Below the pieces are notes generated by a model. It was not told the origin of the DNA. It ran no database searches and saw only the letters and a list, made by a program, of their open reading frames with translations. Below are positions 1 through 6,680 of a stretch of 64,000 bases of DNA, one piece after another. A program made the translations under genes and the position numbers. Position 1 is the stretch's first letter, and each line of letters starts with the position of its first letter. Origin of the DNA: Intestinimonas butyriciproducens (GTDB lineage: Bacteria > Bacillota > Clostridia > Oscillospirales > Butyricicoccaceae); NCBI RefSeq assembly GCF_016901775.1, contig NZ_JACJKW010000008.1, forward strand, positions 51,378 through 115,377, read 5' to 3'.

Positions 1-559
1 CCAGCACGGCCCCGGCACACACCAGCAGGGTACAGTTTCCCCCGGAGGAAACAAAGAGGACCGCCCCGGCACAAAGGAGCAGCACCCCCACCGCCAGGGA
101 GGATGCGGTGAGCACCCGGTCGCTCCATTCCAGCTCTCCCCTGCGCAGCAGCATGGCCCGGAGGAAAACGCCCCCATCCAAGGGCAGCGCAGGCAGCAGA
201 TTGAAACAGCCCAGAAGGGCGCTGCATCCGCAGAACAGATAGATCCCCTCCCAGGGCAGCCATTTGGCCAGAAAGGCCCCCGCCCCGCAGGAAAGCAGAT
301 TCATCCCCGGCCCCATGAGGGCGATGAAAGCATCCTTACCATAGGTGTCCCGGATGCACCGGTAGCGGATATCCATGCCCCCCAGTCCCAGCACCAGCCG
401 CTCCACCTGTCCGCCGCACAGCCAGATGGCTCCCATGTGCCCGCCTTCGTGGATGGCCACGGCCAACAGAAGGGCGGCCAGAAGAGAGATGCTCTCGCAG
501 CACAGCAGCAGGGCGCAAAGCAGCACAAAGGCCCCGGAAAGACCGTATTTTTTTCCCAT
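1..559 (-). CDS. spoIVFB: SpoIVFB-like M50 site-2 protease (partial, 3' end off the window)
   Basis: Membrane-embedded zinc metalloprotease, by context the pro-sigma-K processing protease of the mother cell. The frame has no stop from the ATG at 559 to base 1. It begins MGKKYGLSGAF and is strongly hydrophobic. It contains HEGGH (the HExxH zinc motif) about 38 residues in, and NLLPALPLDGG, the second M50 motif that supplies the third ligand Asp. The start lies 4 bp after the stop of the M23 gene, so the two are translationally linked. An M23 protein followed by an M50 protease is the spoIVFA-spoIVFB arrangement. A housekeeping M50 protease of other function cannot be fully excluded. The C-terminal end, including any CBS domain, is not in the window. 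Confidence 0.85.
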   Translation of the reverse strand, partial: MGKKYGLSGAFVLLCALLLCCESISLLAALLLAVAIHEGGHMGAIWLCGGQVERLVLGLGGMDIRYRCIRDTYGKDAFIALMGPGMNLLSCGAGAFLAKWLPWEGIYLFCGCSALLGCFNLLPALPLDGGVFLRAMLLRRGELEWSDRVLTASSLAVGVLLLCAGAVLFVSSGGNCTLLVCAGAVL

Positions 560-563
560 ATTT

Positions 564-1586
564 CTAAGCCCCCAGCTTTACATAATCGTTGGGATCGATG
601 ATCTTGCCGTCCTTTTTCATCTGGAAGTGAAGATGAGGCCCGGTGGACTGGCCGGTGGAACCCACTTTACCGATCTCCTGCCCCATTTCCACCTGCTGGC
701 CCTCTTCCACCGTCACGCTGTCCATATGGCCGTAAAAGGAGGTAAAGCCGTCCCCGTGATCCACCAGGGCATAGTTGCCATACACCGTGCCCACTCCCAC
801 TTCCAGCACCGTTCCCCCGGCAAAGCTGCCGATGGGAGTGCCCATGCCCGCCCCGATGTCCACCCCATGGTGAAATTTATATTCCCCGTCGATGGGGTGA
901 TCCCGCCACCCATAGGGGGATGTGACCACTCCCTGCAAAGGCGCAGTGCAGGGAGCGGAAAAGGTATAGGTGTTGCCGTCTACCTCTTCCGGCAAAGAGG
1001 AATCGGCGCTTTCCTCCCCCTTCCCCCAGATCAGCTGCAACTGGGACACCTCCCAGGCGGGATAAGGAGCTTCACACACGCCGCCCGTTTCGCTCTGCCA
1101 TAAAAAAAGGCGGCCGGTTTGCACTCCGGCCGTCTTTTCGATCTGGGCGCTCTCCGGCGAAATTTCATCGATCTCCTCCTGAGAAGGTTCCTGATAGTCC
1201 GCCGCGTTCCCCTGATCTTCTTCCTGTTTTTCCTGTGTTTCCTCTTTTTCCTCTGTCTCTCCGCTTTCTTCCCTATCCTCTCCCAGCAGCTTTTTGCCAA
1301 AGACAAAAAGGGCATCCTCTTCCTCTTCCTGCCCGGCCACCTGGCGTCCCAGCACGGCCACCGCTTCCTTCAGATCCATATCCCCACCAAAAAGGGATGC
1401 CACCGTCTGCCGCAGAGCCTGGGGTGTCTCGCCGGGAGAAAAACGGAGATAAAGAGCCAGCGCCACAAGAGCGCAAAGCAGAATGGTCCGTATCCGGGGC
1501 CCTCCCTCTTCTTCCCGGCCCCGGCCATAGCCCCGGCTGTAAGCTCTGCGGGCCGCCTTTACCGGTTTGTATCTTCGGCTTTGCAT
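564..1586 (-). CDS. spoIVFA: M23 (LytM) peptidase-domain membrane protein, SpoIVFA-like
   Basis: 340 residues. A basic N-terminus is followed by one membrane segment (about 34-50), a long Glu/Gln-rich acidic linker (about 95-150) and a C-terminal M23 domain (about 222-340). The zinc ligands are all visible: HHGVD near 240-243, FYGHMD near 287 and HLHF at 318-321. It sits between spoIVA and an M50 protease, with 23 bp and 4 bp gaps, so the likely role is SpoIVFA, the regulator that holds SpoIVFB inactive in the outer forespore membrane. The intact metal site would also suit a SpoIIQ-type or cell-wall endopeptidase, so the role rests on context. A clear AAAGGAGG site precedes the ATG. Confidence 0.75.
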   Translation of the reverse strand: MQSRRYKPVKAARRAYSRGYGRGREEEGGPRIRTILLCALVALALYLRFSPGETPQALRQTVASLFGGDMDLKEAVAVLGRQVAGQEEEEDALFVFGKKLLGEDREESGETEEKEETQEKQEEDQGNAADYQEPSQEEIDEISPESAQIEKTAGVQTGRLFLWQSETGGVCEAPYPAWEVSQLQLIWGKGEESADSSLPEEVDGNTYTFSAPCTAPLQGVVTSPYGWRDHPIDGEYKFHHGVDIGAGMGTPIGSFAGGTVLEVGVGTVYGNYALVDHGDGFTSFYGHMDSVTVEEGQQVEMGQEIGKVGSTGQSTGPHLHFQMKKDGKIIDPNDYVKLGA

Positions 1587-1609
1587 GGAATCCCTCCTTT
1601 GCTTCCCTG

Positions 1610-3088
1610 CTACAGAATGATGCAGATCAGCCCGCTGCTGTTTTCGTTGACGATCCGCTGCAAGGTCTCCTGGATCTTGGCCCTGGCCTCTTCGGGCATC
1701 CGGTAGAGCTTGTTGTTCAGCCCCTCGTTCACCAGCTCGTGGAGGGATTTGCCGAAGATGTTGCTCTCCCAGATCTTCTCCGGTGAGTCCTCGAACTCGC
1801 TGAGCAGGTAGTGCACCAGCTCCTCCGACTGCCGCTCGCTGCCCACAATGGGAGAGACCTCGGTTTTGATGTCGGCCCTGATCATGTGGATGGAGGGGGC
1901 GCTGGCTTTGAGCCGCACCCCGAAGCGTCCCCCCTGGCGGACGATCTCCGGCTCATCCAGGGTCATTTCGCTGCGGGAGGGCATGACGATGCCGTAGCCC
2001 GTCTGCCGCACCTGATCCAGGGCGCTGCGGATACGGCCATACTCTTCCCGGATGCTGGAAAGTTCACAGAGCAGGGGCAGGAAGTCGGCCTGGTCCCGGA
2101 TCTCGATGCCGCTGCGCTGGGAGAGGATGGTGTAATAAAGGGAATCCTCCGCCATGATGCGGATCTCCACCGCTCCCTCTCCCAGGGGCATGGAGGTGAT
2201 CAGGCTGTCGCTGATGTAGGGACATTCCGAAAGCCCTTCCAGAGCCTGCTTCACATCCCGCATCCGGCTGATTCCCCCGGTGCAGCGATAGATGGTGTCA
2301 TAGATCTGGCAGCGGATCTCGTTGTCCGGCTCCAGCACATTGACCCAGCTGGGCAGAGTGTAGCGGAACTCCTTGGCGGGAAATTCGTACAGAACGGTGC
2401 GCAGCACCCCTTCGATGTCCCCCTGGGTGAGGTTGGCGCAGTCCAGGGCCAGACAGCTTACCTGGTACCGCTCTTCCAGCTGCCGCCGCAGCTTCTGGGC
2501 CTCGGGAGAACGGGGCTCCACGCTGTTGAGCACCAGCACAAAGGGCTTTTGCAGCTCCTTCAGCTCTTCCACCACCCGCTCTTCCGCCTGGATGTATTCC
2601 TCCCGGGGCAGATCGGAAATGGTGCCGTCGGTGGTGACCACAATGCCGATGGTGGAGTGCTCGGTGATGACCTTCCGGGTGCCGGTCTCCGCCGCTTCCC
2701 GCAGGGTGATTTCGTGATCAAACCAGGGGGTGGAAACCATCCGGGGCGCGTCTCCCTCCATCTGCCCCAGGGCTCCGTCGATCATATACCCTACACAGTC
2801 GATCATCCGCACATTGAAATGGGTGTTTTCATCCAGGGCGATGTCCACGGCGTCCTCGGGGACGAACTTGGGCTCCGCCGTCATGATGGTGCGGCCGCTG
2901 CCGCTTTGGGGCAGCTCGTCTTTGGCCCGCTCCCGCAGATACACATTGTCGATGCGGGGCAGAACCATGGTCTCCATGAAGCTTTTGATAAAGGTGGACT
3001 TGCCTGTGCGCACCGGCCCCACCACGCCGATATAGATATCCCCTTCGGTGCGAAGGGCGATATCCTCATAAATGCTGCTCTTTTCCAC
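1610..3088 (-). CDS. spoIVA: Stage IV sporulation protein A (coat morphogenetic ATPase)
   Basis: 492 residues, the same length as B. subtilis SpoIVA. It polymerises on the outer forespore membrane using ATP and forms the basement of the spore coat. Residues 24-32 are the Walker A GPVRTGKST. IDCVGYMIDGA follows near 110, and the C-terminus ends in LICIIL, a typical SpoIVA tail. I chose the GTG at 3088 (VEKSSIYEDI) because AGGGAGGA lies just upstream and the family begins there; the open frame running further upstream only overlaps the SipL-like gene. It is 29 bp downstream of that gene and 23 bp upstream of the M23 gene, so the four are likely one transcript. Confidence 0.95.
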   Translation of the reverse strand: MEKSSIYEDIALRTEGDIYIGVVGPVRTGKSTFIKSFMETMVLPRIDNVYLRERAKDELPQSGSGRTIMTAEPKFVPEDAVDIALDENTHFNVRMIDCVGYMIDGALGQMEGDAPRMVSTPWFDHEITLREAAETGTRKVITEHSTIGIVVTTDGTISDLPREEYIQAEERVVEELKELQKPFVLVLNSVEPRSPEAQKLRRQLEERYQVSCLALDCANLTQGDIEGVLRTVLYEFPAKEFRYTLPSWVNVLEPDNEIRCQIYDTIYRCTGGISRMRDVKQALEGLSECPYISDSLITSMPLGEGAVEIRIMAEDSLYYTILSQRSGIEIRDQADFLPLLCELSSIREEYGRIRSALDQVRQTGYGIVMPSRSEMTLDEPEIVRQGGRFGVRLKASAPSIHMIRADIKTEVSPIVGSERQSEELVHYLLSEFEDSPEKIWESNIFGKSLHELVNEGLNNKLYRMPEEARAKIQETLQRIVNENSSGLICIIL

Positions 3089-3117
3089 TGCTATTCCTCC
3101 CTGCGGATGTTTGTCTC

Positions 3118-4641
3118 TCAGCGCTGAAAGGGGATCATCACCAGCTGGCCCTTTTCCAGAGCGCCGCCCGTTTCCAGATGGTTTGCCGCCATGATATCCC
3201 CCGGGGATGTGCGGAAGCTCTTGGCCAGAAGCCACACGGTTTCCCCGCCCTCGGCCCGGCGAAGAATGAGGGAAGCCTTGGGGCGGGCGGGCGCCGGAGC
3301 ATTTTCCTCCATCTGGCAATCCACCACCTGGCGCACCGGCTTTCCACTCTGGCCGGTGAGATGGAAGGCCACCGGCCCCGTGAGCTGGCATGTGCCGTCG
3401 GCCCACTTCAGGCTCAGGCCGGAAATATCACACTGGCACAGGCAGTCCTCCCCTTCCATGGGTGGGAAGTGTCCCTCCCAGGAAACCACCTGGTCATACT
3501 GCATGGGCTGGCCATCCCTTGTCATGCACAGCAGATTGACGCACACTTCTCCATGGGCCACGCCTTCTTTTCCAATGGCGCCGCAGCTTTTCACGCTGGC
3601 CGACCAATCCAGCAGCGCATCGGCTTGCTCCGGTGGAGAAAGAGTGACCCGCATTTCAGCGGAAGCCTCTCTCCCGCACCGGGCCAGCGGCAGATCCAAT
3701 GGCTCCTGCTGCAAAGTGCAGCTTCCTTTGGTGGAAAAGGCATCCATCAGCACTTCATACTGTACCGGCCGGTGAATGGACACCATCACATCGGCGGCAA
3801 TGTCCCAGGAAAGGAAGGGACCTTCTTCATCAGAGGACACAGTGCAGGCACAGTTCTTCACACTGTATTCCACCTGGGCGGTGTCCCCTTCCTCTGCCCC
3901 TTCCAGCTCCACGATCTGGGAATAGGGAATGGAAAAACTCTCCTTTTCCATAGCGCCGGTACTCTGGCGCAGCAGCAGGGCCTCCCCCTGGGCGCTGCCC
4001 CGGAGCATCACTTTTCCTGAGATCACCCGGATGTCCTCGGTGACCAGTTTGCCAAAGGTGCGCAGCACTTTGTCTCCCGTCGATCCTTCCGGGCTTTTCT
4101 GGCGCACATCTTCGTGGAGGGAAAATCCCTTTTCCTTCATGGAGAGGGCGGACTCAAAGGAGAAAGTCTGGGTCAAAGCCTGCATCCCCTCTTCCTCCCC
4201 GTCCCGGATTCCCTGGCACACCTCATACTCTTTGGGGGCGCACACCTGGGTTTCCAGTCCCAACTGGGCCCGCAAAGTAAATTTCCGGGGATTGAGCATC
4301 CGCCCCTCCAGCCGGTGGAGGGAGCCTTTGACAAACACCAGATCCTGCCCCTTACACCCTCTGGCCTCCACCAAGGCGGCAAAGGGAATGGCGCAGTCCA
4401 ATGCGCACAGCGGCCCGCCCTGCTCCCCTTTATAGACCAAGGTCCCCCGGATGTTCCCCGACACCATCACCCGATCGGTCTGCACCAGCTTTTCCCGGAT
4501 CTCCAGCGAACCCAGAGCACAGCAGATGGTCTCTATATCGGGGAATGTATCCGGCACGATGGCATCCAGGGACTCTTCGTGGCTGGTGGACGCGCGGGAT
4601 ACCGTTGCATATTGGAGGGCGCGGCTTTTGATCAGTTCCAT
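3118..4641 (-). CDS. sipL: SipL-like DUF3794 / LysM protein (SpoIVA partner)
   Basis: 507 residues from ATG 4641 (MELIKSRALQ), with AAGGG upstream. Repeated DUF3794-type beta-rich segments are followed by a C-terminal LysM domain (last ~55 residues, from SLILRRAEGGETVWLLAKSF to the end). This is the layout of Clostridioides SipL, which binds SpoIVA through its LysM domain during coat assembly. Direct adjacency to spoIVA supports that role. The protein has no signal peptide, which fits a mother-cell cytosolic protein. It probably has its own mother-cell promoter (4676-4705), since a terminator separates it from spoVM. SafA-like or other LysM coat proteins are the alternative. Confidence 0.85.
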   Translation of the reverse strand: MELIKSRALQYATVSRASTSHEESLDAIVPDTFPDIETICCALGSLEIREKLVQTDRVMVSGNIRGTLVYKGEQGGPLCALDCAIPFAALVEARGCKGQDLVFVKGSLHRLEGRMLNPRKFTLRAQLGLETQVCAPKEYEVCQGIRDGEEEGMQALTQTFSFESALSMKEKGFSLHEDVRQKSPEGSTGDKVLRTFGKLVTEDIRVISGKVMLRGSAQGEALLLRQSTGAMEKESFSIPYSQIVELEGAEEGDTAQVEYSVKNCACTVSSDEEGPFLSWDIAADVMVSIHRPVQYEVLMDAFSTKGSCTLQQEPLDLPLARCGREASAEMRVTLSPPEQADALLDWSASVKSCGAIGKEGVAHGEVCVNLLCMTRDGQPMQYDQVVSWEGHFPPMEGEDCLCQCDISGLSLKWADGTCQLTGPVAFHLTGQSGKPVRQVVDCQMEENAPAPARPKASLILRRAEGGETVWLLAKSFRTSPGDIMAANHLETGGALEKGQLVMIPFQR

Positions 4642-4675
4642 TGTAACCCTTCTTTCCCGAATTTTGATCATTGCA

Positions 4676-4705
4676 TCTATACGCCCTCGTCCCGAAAGAT
4701 ATGAC
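4676..4705 (-). promoter_or_regulatory. Candidate sigma-E promoter for sipL-spoIVA-spoIVFAB
   Basis: On the minus strand TCATATC matches 6 of 7 of the B. subtilis sigma-E -35 consensus KMATATT. Fourteen bases later comes CGTATAGA as a weak -10 (4 of 8 to CATACAHT). It lies 35 bp upstream of the sipL start and just after the spoVM terminator. Mother-cell expression is what these genes need. The -10 is poor, so this is a candidate only. Confidence 0.4.
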
Positions 4706-4710
4706 AAAAG

Positions 4711-4740
4711 GGCCGCTTCGGAAAAATTTCCGAAACGGCC
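4711..4740. terminator. Bidirectional hairpin terminator after spoVM
   Basis: A 14-base stem (4711-4724 with 4727-4740, one mismatch) is flanked by CTTTTG on the minus side and C5T7 on the plus side. It ends the spoVM transcript on the minus strand. Confidence 0.7.
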
Positions 4741-4753
4741 CCCTTTTTTTGCT

Positions 4754-4834
4754 TCATTCTTCGCCGCCGATGCCGAACACCTTCCGCAGCAGGCCGCGGA
4801 ACATTTTCGGGGCCTTCACCACCATGATCTTCAC
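4754..4834 (-). CDS. spoVM: SpoVM-like 26-residue coat-anchoring peptide
   Basis: GTG at 4834 to TGA at 4754 encodes 26 residues, the same length as B. subtilis SpoVM. GGGAGGTG lies 6-7 bases before the start. The core VKAPKMFRGLLRKVFG is an amphipathic basic helix. From recalled B. subtilis SpoVM, positions M1, K2, K7, P9, K10, G14, R17 and G21 are identical, and V6, M11, F12, L15, L16, V19 and F20 are conservative changes. Pro9 is a residue needed for localisation in B. subtilis. SpoVM recognises the convex forespore membrane and recruits SpoIVA. The gene is next to thiN, as in B. subtilis, and next to sipL-spoIVA. It is short enough that automated annotation may miss it. Confidence 0.88.
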   Translation of the reverse strand: MKIMVVKAPKMFRGLLRKVFGIGGEE

Positions 4835-4857
4835 CCATCACACCTCCCAATCCAGCG

Positions 4858-4998
4858 TCAAAGCAGGCACAGGCAGACAAGGACGGCCATGATGATGACA
4901 AAGCACAGCCAGGGCGGCAGAAGCATCGCCAGCAAAATGCCGGCCACCAGCGCAGCCAGGCAGGGCAGGCATCCCCGTCTGTTACAGCAAGGTCTCAT
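4858..4998 (-). CDS. Small Cys-rich membrane protein, unknown function
   Basis: 46 residues from ATG 4998 with TTGGAG upstream. The N-terminus is MRPCCNRRGCLPC, with four cysteines and three arginines. One long or two short hydrophobic segments follow to the end (LVAGILLAMLLPPW, then FVIIMAVLVCLCLL). It ends 23 bp before the spoVM start on the same strand, so it is probably co-transcribed and may act at the forespore membrane. No family is recognised. The four clustered cysteines could bind a metal or carry lipid, but that is a guess. Confidence 0.55.
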   Translation of the reverse strand: MRPCCNRRGCLPCLAALVAGILLAMLLPPWLCFVIIMAVLVCLCLL

Positions 4999-5112
4999 GT
5001 GCAACACTCCAATACTCTGTACTACCAGTATATTGGCCCTGGCATCTTTTTGTGATGGGATCTTGCATTTTTCAGAACAAACGGGCACCCTACGCTCTGC
5101 ACATTTCCCGAT

Positions 5113-5143
5113 GACAAAAGGGCAGCGCCTTCTGGCGCTGCCC
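5113..5143 (-). terminator. Terminator downstream of thiN
   Basis: A perfect 10-bp stem (5120-5129 with 5134-5143, loop TTCT) is followed on the minus strand by CTTTTGT. It closes the long yicC-to-thiN cluster and separates it from the spore genes. Confidence 0.8.
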
Positions 5144-5178
5144 TTGCAGAAATCAGTATGGTGTCAGGCGGCAAACCG

Positions 5179-5799
5179 CTATCGGGAAAAGATCAGGAAG
5201 GCCCGACCCTCTTTCACCTGGATGGTCACTTCCCCCGAAGGGGCTTCGTTGCTCACAGTGAGAGAGTCGTCCCTCCGGACCACAGCATCCTGGAGGGGAT
5301 ACTTCGCCCCCCGGATGGTCACTCCCCGCAGCTGCTCATCGATGGGAAGAATGGAAAAGTACCGGTAACAAGACGGCACCTGCACCGAGCCGCTTTCCAA
5401 AAGCTGCACCAGATTATATCGGTCTGCAATCAGCCCATGGACCCCTTTCTTCTCCAAAGCCTCCAACAGATGAAGATTACACAGCAAATGATCCAGCCGC
5501 CCGCCGGTGGCGCCGGTGATGAGCACATGGCTGCATCCCCGCCCCGCCGCTTCCTCCAGACAGCTTTGAGTGTCAGTGAAATCCTTTTCCATGGGAAGGC
5601 GCACCACATCTTTTGCCCCGTCCCCCCCGCCGGAATCCATGTCGCCGATGAGGATATCACAGGGGATGCCCAGCTTTTCCGCCTTTTGCAGTCCCCCATC
5701 GGCACAAAGCACCAGGGGAGACGACAGAGCGTCATAGGCCGATCGGATATAGCCGATCTCATCTTCGGGAGATGCGGCAATGACAAAGGCCCAGCTCAT
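5179..5799 (-). CDS. thiN: Thiamine pyrophosphokinase
   Basis: 206 residues. It transfers pyrophosphate from ATP to thiamine to make thiamine diphosphate. The motifs LCADGGLQKAEKLG, ILIGDMDS, DFTDTQSCL and ITGATGGRLDH are those of the family's catalytic domain, followed by the small C-terminal beta domain that binds thiamine. The ATG at 5799 overlaps the rsgA stop as ATGA; another in-frame ATG at 5820 is possible but less coupled. In B. subtilis rpe sits between rsgA and thiN; here it is absent. Confidence 0.92.
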   Translation of the reverse strand: MSWAFVIAASPEDEIGYIRSAYDALSSPLVLCADGGLQKAEKLGIPCDILIGDMDSGGGDGAKDVVRLPMEKDFTDTQSCLEEAAGRGCSHVLITGATGGRLDHLLCNLHLLEALEKKGVHGLIADRYNLVQLLESGSVQVPSCYRYFSILPIDEQLRGVTIRGAKYPLQDAVVRRDDSLTVSNEAPSGEVTIQVKEGRAFLIFSR

Positions 5800-6680
5800 T
5801 TGTTTTCCCACTCTTTCCATTGGGCCATCTCCTCATAGAGCTTCCGGTAGCTTTCCAGCCGGGAGGGAGCAATGGCCCCTTCCCGGGCCCCTTGATCCAC
5901 GGCGCAGTCCGGTTCTTTGCAATGGGCGCAGCCGGAAAAACGGCACTGACCCAAAAAGGGCTCAAACTCGGGGAAATACTGTTCCAGCTCCTCCTTGGGG
6001 ATGTGCTCCATCCGGGAAATATCAAAGGAGGAAAAACCGGGGGTATCGGCCAGATACCCATCGGCCACGAAAAACAGCTCCACCCGGCGGGTAGTATGCC
6101 GGCCCCGGCTGATGCGGCTGATGGAGCCGGTCTCCATCAGCACTCCTTCTTCCAGGCGGTTGAGCAGGCTGGATTTGCCGATGCCCGAGTTTCCGGTAAA
6201 GGCCGACACCTTCCCATGGAGCATCTGCCGCAGCTGCTCTACCCCTTCGCCGGTCTCAGCGCTGGTGGAGAGCACGGGAAAACCGGCTTTTTCATAAATC
6301 GCGCGAAAATCCTGGCTCGGGTCCACATCCTGCTTGTTCAGCACCAGAATGGGCTGAATCCCCTGGCGCAGAGCGATGACACTCACCTTATCGATGAGGT
6401 AAGGGTCTGTCACCGGGCTGGCCTGGCTGGCCACAATGAACAACTGATCGATGTTGGCAATGGGTGGACGCTGGAGAAAGTTTTTCCGGGGCAGGATCTG
6501 GGTAATCAGCCCTTCTTCCCCCCGCTCTTCCACCATCACCCGGTCGCCCACCGCCGGTTTTTCCCGGCGGTTGAGACGAAGCCGTCCTCCGGCTTTGCAT
6601 TCGATCTGCCGGGTACCGGTGTGGACATAGTAAAAGCCGCCGATCCCCTTGAGGATCACCCCTTCCACTTGGCTGCTCAT
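5796..6680 (-). CDS. rsgA: Ribosome small-subunit GTPase RsgA
   Basis: 294 residues. A late 30S assembly checkpoint GTPase with circularly permuted G motifs. Order: OB fold (1-70), NKQD (115-118, G4), GNSGIGKSS (163-171, G1), DTPG (212-215, G3), then the zinc knuckle C246, C251, H253, C259. The stop overlaps thiN, and its own ATG overlaps the prkC stop (ATGA), so translation of the three is coupled. In B. subtilis the same protein (CpgA) is a substrate of the neighbouring kinase PrkC. Confidence 0.95.
   Translation of the reverse strand: MSSQVEGVILKGIGGFYYVHTGTRQIECKAGGRLRLNRREKPAVGDRVMVEERGEEGLITQILPRKNFLQRPPIANIDQLFIVASQASPVTDPYLIDKVSVIALRQGIQPILVLNKQDVDPSQDFRAIYEKAGFPVLSTSAETGEGVEQLRQMLHGKVSAFTGNSGIGKSSLLNRLEEGVLMETGSISRISRGRHTTRRVELFFVADGYLADTPGFSSFDISRMEHIPKEELEQYFPEFEPFLGQCRFSGCAHCKEPDCAVDQGAREGAIAPSRLESYRKLYEEMAQWKEWENK

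Noticed and set aside
3089..3406. In-frame extension of spoIVA by about 106 codons upstream
   Set aside because: It overlaps the SipL-like gene in another frame, and the family begins at the GTG with a good Shine-Dalgarno at 3088, giving 492 residues.
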